From Eriocheir sinensis (lineage: Eukaryota; Arthropoda; Malacostraca; Decapoda; Varunidae): DNA of 64,000 nucleotides. The notes under the pieces were generated by a model that was not told the DNA's origin, did no database searches, and saw only the letters and a program-made list of their open reading frames with translations. The translations under genes and the position numbers were made by a program. The DNA is taken from assembly GCF_024679095.1 (NCBI RefSeq), contig NC_066513.1:4452026-4516025 (forward strand). Reading direction: 5' to 3'. This document shows positions 41,087 through 51,660 of this stretch, one piece after another. Numbering within the stretch: the first letter of the stretch is position 1; the number at the start of each line of letters is the position of its first letter.

Positions 41087-42170
41087 CTAAAAAATGACGT
41101 TTTTGGTGGGCCCCAATAGATGGCGATACTTCCGCACGCCCGAGGAATTACTACATACCACTGTCTCTTCGTATATAGTCTCTTTGACGATACCTGACGC
41201 TTCTATGTCTGCCGCTGCCGCCGTCTGTCTTGCTTTGCTCCTACACACCTTACCTAGGTGCCCGGTTTTACCACAGCGGCAGCACGTCAGTGTCCTTGCA
41301 GGGCAGGAAGCCTTACCTGGCAGGTGTGTGTCCCCGCAGTTGAAACATGCACGATGTTTGGGGACTGTCCGGCGACTGGCGGCAACTTCCGGTGCCTGGG
41401 AAACAGCTGATGTGCGCCTGGCAACAATGCGGCAGCAGCCGCCGCCCACTGCCCCCGCGGACTTGAATTCCCGCCAACGCCGCTGCTGGCGTCTCTATGA
41501 GCTGCCTCACGTCACTGAATGATGCACAGGCACGGAACACTTCCTATCTGAGCACGGCACTACGTAGCCCAGACACCAGCTTGCGCAGCAGCATGTAGTC
41601 AGTTAGGTCACCGGTACACCGAGGGCACCGGAACTCAAAGTCCGCCGCACACTGAGCTGAGCGCATGAAGTATTCACTGATCGACTCACTTGGTAGCTGG
41701 CTCGTAGTGAAGAATTTGAACCAGTTAGCCGCTTGGTTGGATGCTTGGAGCACTAGGTGACCGATGGCGTCCAAAGCGGCGTCCGTGAGCAGCGCCTGCC
41801 ACTAGACTATGTCAAACCTGGCATCTAGGGCGCGCTGAAGGGGTGGCGTGCAGTATAGGCGTATGTGCAGGACCGCTTCTCGCTGCGCCCAGCCGTTGAG
41901 CTGCAGCCAGCATTCCATTGACCGTCTCCATGGCCGAAAGGCCGCCGTAGACTTCTCCGCTTCGCATTTTTCCGGGGCTGCTGAGGCAGGGATGCGGGGT
42001 GGCGGTTGGTGTCTTGCGGCTGGCTGTAAGGCTAGCTGCCGCTGTAGGGACGCGATGGCCTCGGTCTGCGCCGCGAGGACTTGCTGGGCTTGCTCCAGCA
42101 TTGTCGGGGCGTGTGGTGCCCGGCGGCTGGACCTATGCGTCTGGGTGGTGAAACGAGGACGTCCAGCCAT
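41087..42170 (-). pseudogene. Gypsy E3 gag with two zinc knuckles, broken
   Basis: Starts at ATG 42170 (MAGRPRFTTQ). Residues 25-50 are a predicted helix (LEQAQQVLAAQTEAIASLQ). A TAG after RALDARFDIV (41802) interrupts it. The capsid-like frame continues at 41544-41774 (HLVLQASNQAANWFKFF, SISEYFMRSAQCAADFE), shifts again, and ends at 41087-41449 with two CCHC-type knuckles, CFNCGDTHLPGKASC and CCRCGKTGHLGKVC. Typical single-strand nucleic acid binding Gag C-terminus. At least two frame lesions plus a nonsense codon. Confidence 0.78.
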
Positions 42171-42283
42171 GATGAGCGCGTAGGCGTCCACGTCACTGCG
42201 CCATGTAGGATGAGTAAGACACAGGGGACATGTGTGGTCCTTTACTAGTGACGCCCAGGTACAAACTGAAGTGGCGGGAACCA
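41090..42283 (-). mobile_element. 5' end of gypsy copy E3: LTR remnant, PBS, gag
   Basis: Minus-strand fragment of the E1/E2-type gypsy family containing the part those copies lack. The LTR remnant is 42204-42283 (matching 22259-22335), followed by a primer-binding site and gag. Pol is missing left of 41090. The LTR is cut at about 42283 by a hAT-like terminus. Confidence 0.75.
42183..42203 (-). promoter_or_regulatory. tRNA primer-binding site of gypsy E3
   Basis: On the minus strand the LTR end CATCCTACA is followed directly by TGGCGCAGTGACGTGGACGC. It starts with TGG, as expected for pairing with a tRNA CCA end. The gag ATG is 13 nt further on. Confidence 0.7.
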
Positions 42284-42502
42284 GTGTTGCCAAGTCTCAT
42301 GAATGGGCGATTACCAACTCAACGAATATTCATAGCCAAACTGAGTGTTTTATTACCAAATTTCCTGTGTGTGTGATTTTTTTTTTTTTAAGAAAGGTCC
42401 GCCATGTTATTAGTGATTAAAAAATATTAAAATAAAGAAAAATAGAAAATCTACTACTTACCAAGTGCAACTTGCAGGTTGTAGTGCATTGCTGGAGAGT
42501 AG

Positions 42503-42787
42503 TCAATCAAATAGACCATCCAAGGAGTCGGAGATATCGTCAAATGCAGTGCCGTCCACCTTGCGTATATGGTCATACATGTCCACAGAAAATTTCTCCA
42601 ACATGTTATTTGTGATTTTCAAGTCCTTGCAGCATTTGCCTAGCATGATGAGAGTGGTGCGTATTCGCAAAATTGCTTCAAGCATTTTAAGTTTCATCCT
42701 GTTGCGTACCTTCGTCTTGACGGCATTTACGTGGGGAAAAATCCTCTCCACGTCTGCATTACTAGCTGGAGTTGTCAGACATGCCAA
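42503..42787 (-). pseudogene. hAT transposase C-terminal dimerisation region
   Basis: Minus-strand frame with TPASNADVERIFPHVNAVK and TKVRNRMKLKMLEAILRIR, the hAT dimerisation (hATC) signature, including the catalytic glutamate region in the SNADVER segment. It follows 42953-43609 after about 165 nt containing stops and frame shifts, in which further homologous sequence (GNIWEWNT, and an FWSAIKKYK-like region) can be read. Confidence 0.82.
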
Positions 42788-42952
42788 AGCGTAGCCAGCA
42801 AGCTCCTGATAAGGTTTTCTGTCTCCTTCGATCCTTATATTTTTTTATTGCAGACCAAAACTGGACTGGGTCATCAGGTATTCCACTCCCAAATATTTCC
42901 TCATTATTCCATGGATGGTACAAATTCGACGATATTGTTCTTCACATACTTC

Positions 42953-43609
42953 TTAGGAGCCTTCCATTAAATAAGAAAATGGTAGGTCAGTAAAGGCTGG
43001 CCTGTTAATGTGCGTTAGGATATTTGCTGCAGACAGCTTGCACAAACTATCAAACAGGCTTCTATTCCTTGGCAAGCGCATCTTGACTTGAGCAACTAGC
43101 TCAGCAAGCATATCTTGACAGCGCTTTTGTAGAGCTAAGAGACGCTCTGCCTCTTGCTCACCTGAGAGAGCTCTTTTGCACTCCATAGAAAACTTTACTC
43201 CAAAATCAGTCATATTCAGTGGTAGTAGTGAGCCATCTTCACTGTAGACTCGCCTATTCAAGGATTTGAAATGAATATCCAATTCGTGCAGAAGCTGGGA
43301 GGGACTGACATTAGTAGACTGGAAGAGTGCGTTAACTCTCTCAAATTGGGTAACAATAGGAGAACAAAATACAAAGTAAAGGCAGTTGCTGTCATCACTA
43401 AACATTTCCCATAAAGTGCGAGCTTTGTAGCGTACTCCCTGTGATCCCTGTACACTAGTACACTGAAAGTAAGCTCTAAGTTTCAACCAGTTCACCAAAA
43501 TATTGAATATCACTTTTCCCCTCACAAGCCATCGGGTTGCTGAGAGAGTTATGAATGGGAGTGGTGTTCCTGGTCTTTCATCTCCAGTGTTCATGGTGTC
43601 GAACAACAT
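42953..43609 (-). pseudogene. hAT transposase middle region
   Basis: About 218 codons on the minus strand. LPFITLSATRWLVRGKVIFN carries the conserved TRW of hAT transposases just after the cysteine-histidine segment. The rest (FVFCSPIVTQFERVNALFQS, LKSLNRRVYSEDGSLLP-like region) is the helical insertion domain. No recognisable lesion inside the frame. Confidence 0.78.
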
Positions 43610-43640
43610 CTTGAAGTTCTCACGCCTCAGAATACTTTTT

Positions 43641-43940
43641 TTAAACCACTTTCTGGATACACAAAGCTAAGCTGTGGCACGTGCACTGCATTTTGATACA
43701 GTGAGGTGCACAAATTTTAATCCTTGACCACAGAGAGTTGGTTTCTCCTGTCATATTGCTGGCCCCGTCACTTGAAAATCCAATACACTTTTCAATGGCA
43801 ATGCCAATTTTAATCAGGAGAGCCCTAGTAGCTTCAAACAGTGCTTCACCAGTAGCCTCAGTCACAAGTACAAGCCCTAGGAAAGCTGTTACCACTTGGC
43901 AAATGTTATCATCATAAAATCTAACACATACACACAAATT
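43641..43940 (-). pseudogene. hAT transposase catalytic core, second aspartate
   Basis: Minus-strand frame with VRFYDDNICQVVTAFLGLV, KCIGFSSDGASNMTGE (second DDE aspartate) and CTCHSLALCIQK (conserved C-x2-H of hAT). The frame begins abruptly at the LINE J insertion; the preceding residues are found at 45302-45391. Confidence 0.83.
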
Positions 43941-45212
43941 AGCTTAACATCGGTTATAGGCAAGATGCTGGAGTCCATAATAGCCAGGAACATTCGGGAG
44001 CATTTAGAGAAACATAGCTTAATTCACGACTCGCAGCATGGGTTCACAAAAGGTAGGTCATGCCTCACCAATCTATTGTCCTTCTACAATAAAGTATTTG
44101 AGGCGGTTGACAGAGATGAAAATTATGATGTAATCTATCTTGATTTTAGTAAAGCGTTTGACAAAGTTCCTCACCAACGACTGTTGCTTAAATTACAGGC
44201 TCACGGAGTAGAGGGTAAAGTTTTGAACTGGGTCAAGGCGTGGCCTAGCAATAGGAAGCAAAGAGTGCAAATCAATGGTAAAAGATCTTACTGGGGATGT
44301 GTTACGAGTGGGGTCCCACAAGGTTCGGTATTAGGTCCACTTTTGTTTATTATTTATATCAATGACTTAGATACAGGAATTAGTAGTGATGTTAGTAAAT
44401 TTGCAGATGATACCAAGATCGGTAGAGTAATTGAGTCGGATCAGGACGCTAGTATTCGCCAAGGTGAACTCAACAGATAGTGTGACTGGGCGGATAAATG
44501 GCAGATGGAGTTCAATGTAGGGAAGTGCAGTATTCTGAGTGTAGGTAGGAACAACCCCTCACATAACTATTGCTTAAATGACACTCTCATAAGCAGGTCT
44601 GGGTGCGAGAGGGATTTAGGGGTCTTAGTGAGCTCTGATCTCCGTCCAAGGGCCCAATGCATTCAAGCTAGAAATCGAGCTAATAGGGTACTGGGATTTA
44701 TTTCAAGGAGCGTAAGCAACAGAAGCCCCGAAGTCTTCCTCAAACTATATTTAGCATTAGTTAGACCTCATCTTGACTATGCAGTTCAGTTCTGGTCACC
44801 TTACTATAGAATGGATATCAAAATGTTAGAATCGGTGCAGAGGAGGATGACTAAGATGATTCAGGGGTTGATAAACTTGCCATACGAGGAAAGACTCAAA
44901 CAGTCAAACATGCATTCTCTAGAAAGGCGAAGGGTGCGTGGAGACATGATCGAGGTTTATAAATGGATGAAGGGCTTTAATAAGGGAGACATTCATAAGG
45001 TTTTGTTGGTAAGAGAACCGGGTAGGACACGAAGTAATGGGTTTAAACTGGATAAATTCAGATTCAACAGGGGCATAGGCAAAAATTGGTTTACTAACAG
45101 GGTGGTGGATGAGTGGAATGGGCTTAGCAGTCATGTGGTGAGTGCCAATACAATAGTCACATTCAAAAATAGACTAGATAAATTCATGGACAGCGATATT
45201 AGGTGGGTTTAG
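43941..45212 (+). pseudogene. LINE J reverse transcriptase, one nonsense codon
   Basis: RT begins at ISLTSVIGKMLESIIARNI, then SQHGFTKGRSCLTNLL, VIYLDFSKAFDKVPH, TSGVPQGSVLGPLLF and catalytic KFADDTKI (F-A-D-D). A TAG at 44478 interrupts before CDWADKWQMEFNVGKC, after which the same frame continues open to 45212 with RDLGVLVSSDL, LALVRPHLDYAVQFW and C-terminal NRLDKFMDSDIR. Apart from that stop the frame is intact, so the copy is fairly young. Confidence 0.88.
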
Positions 45213-45301
45213 ATACACGGGAGCTTAGGGTCAAAGGAGCTGCCTAGTACAGGCCTACCGGCCTCTTGTAGACTCCTGCGTTCTTATGTTCTTATGTTCT
45301 T
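43941..45301 (+). mobile_element. CR1/L2-like LINE copy J, 5'-truncated, inserted in hAT gene
   Basis: 1.36 kb, plus strand, flanked by the 5-bp duplication AAATT (43936-43940 and 45302-45306). Only the RT half and the C-terminus are present. The tail is an 8-bp repeat TTCTTATG (about 2.5 units) in place of poly-A, typical of CR1/L2-group LINEs, preceded by a small hairpin AGGCCTACCGGCCT. The truncation point is inside RT. Confidence 0.85.
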
Positions 45302-45391
45302 AAATTTTTCTCACTGGATACATCTGTCGCTTCGTCGACCAACAGGCAGTAGTACTTCGCATCATTCACTCTCTTCCGCAGATCTTCCTTA
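45302..45391 (-). pseudogene. hAT transposase core, first aspartate segment
   Basis: A short stretch, read on the minus strand: FPLKEDLRKRVNDAKYYC, then LLVDEATDVSSEKN. VDEATD carries the first catalytic aspartate of hAT transposases. It joins directly to the VRFYDD segment at 43940 once LINE J is disregarded. Its upstream side is cut by the inverted-repeat element. Confidence 0.78.
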
Positions 45392-46870
45392 AGGGGGAAA
45401 GTCATTTTTACGGTCGTGTTCGGACATTTTGATCTTCTGTGGGCGTAATTTTTCGTCTAGACTATTGATTTTTTTACAGTTTAAACACTAGACTGTGAGG
45501 TACCCCAATTTTCATAAAAATTGAAGGATTTTTTTTTTTTTAAGTTTTACACATGCTTAAAAAATTCTTATTCACGGAAAACTATTCAAAGTAAAGGAAT
45601 ATCCTTTATATGAGATTTAAATGACACCCAAAGGAACAATACTACATATTACCATTTGTATATCGCAAATAATAAGTGCACAAAATTCAAGCGGTCATTT
45701 TTTTTCTGTAAAAAATACCGAAAAAAAAAATCACAGATCCTACAAACTTCGACATTAACGAATCCCAATATGTAGTTTTGTAGATAATTCTTTTCTGAGT
45801 GTTATGCTGCAAAAAAATTAAAAATCGTCCAAATACAAGTCGAGATACATAATTCTTTACATTAAATTTTCATTTTGAGAAAACGCACTTTTATGTTTAG
45901 GTGACAATGTACGTTACAGAGATGTTTTCAAGCACAACACAACTATGTCTCGTTCCTTATCTTACTCTTCTGATAATGTTCAAGAGGTCAGATTTCCAAG
46001 GAAGCTCTTTCAGGTCATCTCAGGTCACTTCTATGGGGAGGGTGTGCTCACAATTGATTTTCCTCGAAGTAGATTTAGGCACCTGGTCCCCTTTTTTCTT
46101 TTATAATACATGTAGGAATGCACAATGTATTCTAAAAGACAAAATATTACTCCCTCAAAGGGGAGGGTATCATTGGGCGCCACCCAACTCATTATTGTCG
46201 CCAGGTTTATGCATCAAAGCCACCTGGCTGATAATCTGCAGACTCGCGGCTTTTTCTTTCATTTCTCTTCTTTTTTGGTTGGTGTGGAGAAATCCTGGCT
46301 TTATCCATTTGTTTTCTTGTTATTGTTGCCTCAGGAGCCTATGTAGGCAATGTATCTATTTGCCTCATATCCCAAGTTGTGCTCAAGTATTATGAGCTGA
46401 GACATAAATCTTACCCTTTTTAGGCCAGCAAACTTTGCTTTATTTTGATGTAGCCACAGCTTTCCGCTTCCCCATAGTGTCTGAAAATCCACCGGAAGAT
46501 AGTATAAGCAGGCCAAGGAGAAACGCACGTGTGATGGCGGAGCGTGTGTACCCTCCCGCGCCACAAAATCAATACTCTGCCTCCCCGCTACTCACTCACT
46601 CCTCTCGCGTGGAAATGTGGAGAGACTATCATACAGTACCATAATTACATATAATCTCGGAAAAAGAGGATGCAAATAGAAGATACACAAAGAGAAGTGA
46701 CAGTATATATGTTTAAATCCCCCGTGCGTAGGGTTGTAGGTATTTATTTAAAGGCCACCATGACGCTCTAACGCTTGGCATTGCGGCGCAGTACCTCCGC
46801 ACGAGCCGCGCAAGTTCATATGGATATTTAAAAAAAAAAGATTTTTTCAACCGTAAAAATGACTTTTTCT
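45392..46870. mobile_element. Inverted-repeat element inside the hAT gene
   Basis: The left end GGGGGAAAGTCATTTTTACGG and the right end, reverse-complemented, CTAGAAAAAGTCATTTTTACGG share AAAGTCATTTTTACGG as an inverted repeat. It separates the hAT segment GAGSNLEKV (right) from the FPLKEDL segment (left), so it is an insertion of about 1.48 kb. Exact boundaries and target duplication are unclear, because the shared bases overlap the hAT codons. No transposase recognised. Confidence 0.55.
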
Positions 46871-47282
46871 AGGTTACTTCCAGCACCATTTCTCATGATT
46901 ATTTCACTGAAATGGTCGATGCTTGCAACTGAATAATGACAGCTTACAGCAGCAGCCAGCTCAAGTTCGGCTTTCTTAAGTTCCTCGCTATGTCCTTGCT
47001 TCTTCCATAGGCCGCTAGTCTGAAACACATTGGCTCTTGTTGAACTGACAGCAGATACGCGTTGCTGATGTTCTTTTGAATTATCATGGGCTTTAAGTGT
47101 GGCCTTCCTAGGTTGAAGATTATTAACACACACTTACAAAAAGCTTGCTGTGAACCATCTTTATATAGCTCTTGTGACCCATGCATATTCTTTATCCCAC
47201 TCAGTATGATATGATCTTCCAGAATCGTAGCTTCCTTTCCACTTAGACATCTTGATACATAAACAAAAAAATCCTTCGCCAA
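46828..47282 (-). pseudogene. hAT transposase N-terminus (zinc finger and start)
   Basis: Two minus-strand frames, 46944-47282 and 46828-47133. They give FCKCVLII.., then LKAHDNSKEHQQRV, a C2H2-like BED/TTF-type finger, and SHYSVASIDHFSE-like and MRNGAGSNLEKV segments that immediately precede the catalytic domain in hAT proteins. A frame shift lies near 47110 in the middle of the finger. Confidence 0.7.
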
Positions 47283-47429
47283 TATTAATTGTTACACGCT
47301 GTCCTGTGTGATAATGACTACGTAACTAGTACACATCTACACGCCCCGCGTAACTATGCTGAACTGAACCATAACATCGGGCCGCATTCTGGCGGCCGGG
47401 CCCGGACGGCGGCACCCTGTCATATATCT

Positions 47430-49035
47430 GGGCCCGAATTCACAGACTCAGTAACTACGAACTAACATAACTACGCACTATTGATTTAGCTACCGACGTT
47501 AGCGTCAGATTCACGAAGCAAACCTTAGATTGTAGTTACAGGCGCGCCAAGTCAGCGAGGCCGCTGATTGGTTGATGACGTCATTGGCCTTGCAGCGAAT
47601 CGCAAGCACGTTTACAGAACCGTCAGCCAATCCTAGGGAGCCCCCTCCAGCTGCTGGTTCAAGAAACCCATTCTCTTTTCCCATTTTTCTTCCTTTCAAG
47701 GCAAACTGTACTAAATCGTAATCTACGAATTCAATTATTTCGTTGTTTGCTGCACATTTACGTCAAAGTAACTCTGCTGTTCGATGTCTTGTTACTTACG
47801 AACATGCTTAAGATGAAGAAAAAGAAGATACGGAGGAGATTGAGGCAGGAAGAAAGCAAATAGAAATATGGGACAGATATCGAGGCAGACAGAACGAAGG
47901 ACGGAAGGAAGGAATAGGGAAAATTAAGACTGTCTTGCCATATCTGCGGCCCAACTCATGGGATAGTTGTCACCCGACAAAGGTCCATGGTCCCTCCACG
48001 GATGGGGGCGGTGTCACGGGCAAAATTGAGCCTCGGGCAAAATTAAGCCCGGGCATCCACATGCCTCTGTTCTCTTAGCTCAAGCTCGTGTATGTGGGGT
48101 TCTTTTCGACTGATATGGCGTCTAGAACTAGCATGATCATCATTCTTTATTATGATGACAAAGACCATGTCAAAATTTGCCTCATTAAATAAGAAAGTAC
48201 ATAAAGCTCGGCAGCTTTTCCTCGTCGCCAAGCCATCCTCCAGAGCAGCGCTCCGACACCCATGATCGCACATTCATTTTTCTCAGAAAATAGGATACCA
48301 ATCACATATACATCAATATATTTCCACAGGTGAATACTTAGGGCATGTTCACACCAAGTTGCTACACCTGAGATTCATTAATAATGACAGGGGAAGGAAA
48401 AATATAGGCCCCTGTCATCGACAAAATTGAGCCTCGGGCAGAATTGAGCCTGGGCATCTATATGCCTCAGATTTCTTCGCTATTATATACTGTAAGATCG
48501 TTCTGTTGACGTGTATGGGTAAATTAATGCTTTTTGTATCTACATATAGAAGGAAAACGCAAAATTCTCCCTAGTAAATCAAAAATTACATTAAGTTCGG
48601 CAACTTTTCTTCGTCGCCAAGCCATCCTCCACGGCAGGCAGAGGAGGGAGGTCTGGCAATCCCCCGGCCGGGTGTTGCCATACCGCCCACACTTATCATA
48701 TACCTCTCAAAGGGTGCATATCTCATCATTTTATAAAGAAATGGGCCTCCTCTACTCGCAAAGTTATATTTCAAGTTGAAAAACGCGATTTATAAGCATT
48801 TATACGTAAATCTGATAATATTGTTAGCGTTACCGTCAGCTCCGAGGCAGTAGTTATTTAGCAACAAATTTAGCGTCACACAGAGCGCGGTAAACGTTTG
48901 TAGATCCGCGCGCTAACCCGTAACGTCATCGATTATTTGGTAGTTATTGCGCGCGAGCTTTGTGAATCTCGATATTCTCAAAACTACGAACTAAGGGCCC
49001 AAAACTACGCACTAAGCCTTTGTGGATCCGGGCCC
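47430..49035. mobile_element. GGGCCC-ended inverted-repeat element
   Basis: Left GGGCCCGAATTCACAGAC and right, reverse-complemented, GGGCCCGGATCCACAAAG form a terminal inverted repeat, and AACTACGAACTAA/ACTACGCACTA motifs recur just inside both ends. The interior of 1.6 kb has two diverged direct repeats (see 48015-48650) and no transposase that I recognise. No clear target duplication seen. The superfamily is undetermined. Confidence 0.6.
48015..48650 (+). repeat. Two diverged ~240-bp direct repeats
   Basis: ACGGGCAAAATTGAGCCTCG (48017) recurs as GACAAAATTGAGCCTCGGGC (48420). CGTCGCCAAGCCATCCTCCA (48224) recurs at 48613, so a unit of about 400 bp is duplicated inside the GGGCCC-ended element. 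Confidence 0.7.
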
Positions 49036-49477
49036 TGAACATTGCGCGTACAATGCATGTCTATGACAGGGTGGCCGAGCCACCCCCTCCTGTCTGCTTC
49101 ACGTCCCATCCTGAATGTCAGGGCTGGAAACCGTTTGTAGAAATTAAAAGTCACACTACTGTACCTTCTATTACCAGATTTAGACATGTTCATTACCAGA
49201 ATGCCAAATGAGTATAGGTAGCCCGCCGCGCGTCTCACTTTACCCTGATTGGCTGGCTGGTTCAACTGCTCCTCCCACCTCAATGACGTCGCTCTAGCCT
49301 CGCCTCACCTCTCCTCTCCTCTTCGGCCTCTCTCCTCTCTCTCTCTCTCCACTTTATTGTACTACTTTGAATTTTTATATGTAGCTTCATAGATTGTTTA
49401 TTTATAGTAGTTTATAGATAGCTCTCGCTCGATCTCGCTTTCTCTCCTCTCTTCTCTCCTTCCTCTTCTCTTCTCTT

Positions 49478-49539
<62 letters not shown>

Positions 49540-50086
49540 TATACTACTTCGAGTAGTTATAGGTAGGGAGGGACCTTGCATATATCGTATTTATTCCTAG
49601 TTAGGTTCTGATAAGTCTTTTGCAATCCAATGTTGTCGCTCCACAATACTACTCGTGAGCACTTGTGATTCATTCACCTTCTGCTTTCTCTGTCTTTAAA
49701 ACTGTTAACTATTACATTTAAATCTCCAGCCGTATTTGTATCAACTGAGCAACTCTCAAATTCATCTCATTCATCTAGGTGAGGTGAGGGAGGGAGGGAG
49801 GAAGGGTGAGGTGTGAATTTAATGTAAATGCATTTTTGTTTTCGGTGTAAGAATAACTATACTAAAACATAATATGACTGACAGAAATTAATCAACATTT
49901 ATTTCTACTTGAAAGTAGGTATACGGTCCCTGAAAGTCAAGGTCAAGACCAAGATTGGCCAGTGCCCATCAAACGTAGCATCCTCGTGTGATTAGTGCAT
50001 GTCATGTTCGCACAGCAGCTGCGCGAAAGTCACCGCCCGAAGGTCTGGGTCCCGAGCAAAATCGTTCCCGTGAAATACCGGCTTTA
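49036..50086. other. Non-coding stretch with CT-rich simple repeats
   Basis: Contains a CT-rich tract (49320-49350 and 49420-49540, including a pure CT run 49483-49537). No gene, TE protein or RNA is recognised elsewhere in this kilobase. Confidence 0.6.
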
Positions 50087-50203
50087 GTGAGGTACTAGGA
50101 AGGGTCTTTGGAGGGCTTCAGCACCCTCCTCACTTCCCATCTATACCTCACCGGGGGTGGCTTGCGCCCGTTCGGTAGGTATCTTCCTACCTACTCCAGC
50201 CAT
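50087..50203 (-). repeat. Isolated copy of the LINE 5'-end segment
   Basis: 117 bp matching 37833-37948, the 5' terminus of LINE D, with the same boundaries and orientation but without any LINE body. Either a LINE 5' fragment or an independent short repeat that the LINE family carries. Confidence 0.7.
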
Positions 50204-50241
50204 GCATTACATGCATTGTAATATTTTTTATACTTTGTTTT

Positions 50242-50565
50242 TGTAAGATGTCTGGCTAAGGAAACGCAGGGCGTGTGTACTCCCGTTTACTGAGTGAGTG
50301 AATGACTGACAAATAGGGGTGGGCAGGTACCGGTACCAGTACCGGTACAAACGGTACCAGCTAAACGGTAAGGTACCGGTACCAGATTGCTCGGTACCGG
50401 TACCAGTTGCTCGGATTTATTTATTGGATTTATTGATAATTCTCCATGTCCAATTTTTTTTTTCTAGGTTGCTAATAAATATTGTTATTGTTATTAGACC
50501 ATGATCGAGTACATCCATAATAACTATACGTGCTATTTTTTTATCGAAAAAATAAATATTCACTT

Positions 50566-50613
<48 letters not shown>

Positions 50614-51511
50614 ACCACTCAGTGAGTGGATATCTCGGTGATATGGGTACTCGATCATAGTCTAATAACAATATTAGCAAAAAGAAAAAGAATCGGACAT
50701 GAAGAATTACCCAGTAACTCCAATAAATAAATAAAATAATAAAATAATGGAAACGGGAGCTGTGATGTAAACGAAGAGCGTTTGGATCTTAGTGACGCTC
50801 GGCGCTCGCCCGCCTCCATGTGGTATATCACGCGGTATGGGCCCTGTGTGGAGACGCTGAGTCACTGCCTCGTTGGCCGTCTCCCCAAGTTCCCACCATT
50901 TTGTCCTGCTTTCCGTTTCCATCACAGCTCCCGTTTCCATTATTTTATTATTTTATTTATTTATTGGAGTTACTGGATAATTCTTCATGTCCGATTCTTT
51001 TTCTTTTTTAGGTTGCTAATAAATATTGTTATTGTTATTAGACTATGATCGAGTACATCCATAATAACTATACATGCTATTTTTTTATCGAAAAAATAAA
51101 TATTCACTTCATTCAGAGAGAGAGAGAGATATATTTACATAGATTTACATAGAAAATCAGACCACACAGACCCCATGGTCCAGACTAGGTGGTCTGTCCT
51201 TAAACCTAAGTGATTTTACATTAATCAGAAGGCTCCTAAACGTTGCATTTCTACTCTAGTTGATATTAAGTTGAAGGAGAGAGAGAGAGTTTTCTTTACA
51301 GGAAATTTATTTGGGAATTTCATCAAAAGTCATTAAGAAAAAAAAAACTCCTTCGGGTACCGGTAACGGTACTAACGGTACTTGAGTTTTCGGTACCGGT
51401 ACTACCGGTACTCAAATTAACGGTACTTGCCCATCCCTACTGACAAAGGCTCGCCTCGCGGGACCTGGGACTGGTGCGGGCGCGGGCGGAAAACATCTCG
51501 TACATCCAACA
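50242..51511 (-). repeat. 3' LTR of gypsy E2, split by a MITE
   Basis: On the minus strand it begins TGTTGGATGTACGAGATG after the G-rich tract (51511) and ends CATCTTACA (50242), the same style as the E1 LTR (TGTACGATATG..CATCCTACA). Without the MITE and one target duplication it is about 136 bp. Confidence 0.72.
50314..51439. mobile_element. hAT MITE with long internal hairpin
   Basis: Flanked by the exact 8-bp duplication CTGACAAA (50306-50313 and 51440-51447). Ends TAGGGGTGGGCAGGTACC and, reverse-complemented, TAGGGATGGGCAAGTACC. Subterminal GGTACCGGTACC clusters lie at both ends. A block around 50405-50575 is directly repeated at 50950-51120 and inverted at 50640-50760, so 50640-50780 and 50920-51060 can fold into a long hairpin. 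No coding capacity. Confidence 0.85.
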
Positions 51512-51660
51512 TCCCCCCCCCCCCTCCCCTTCCAAGATACATCTGTGCCCAACAATGGATCTTAAAATTATTATTCCTACTAGAAATTAATACAATGCAA
51601 TGGACTGGGTAGGAGCATAACGGGGAGACGGTGCGCGTGTATGTGTGTGAGTGTGTGTGT

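Larger units (their letters stand above)
42284..47429 (-). mobile_element. Autonomous-type hAT transposon relic, itself interrupted
   Basis: Minus-strand hAT transposase pieces between 42503 and 47282. Its left end may be CAGTGTTGCCAAG at 42284, a hAT-like terminus starting exactly where the gypsy E3 LTR is cut. The right terminus was not identified. A CR1/L2-type LINE (43941-45301) and an inverted-repeat element (about 45392-46870) sit inside the gene. Confidence 0.7.
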
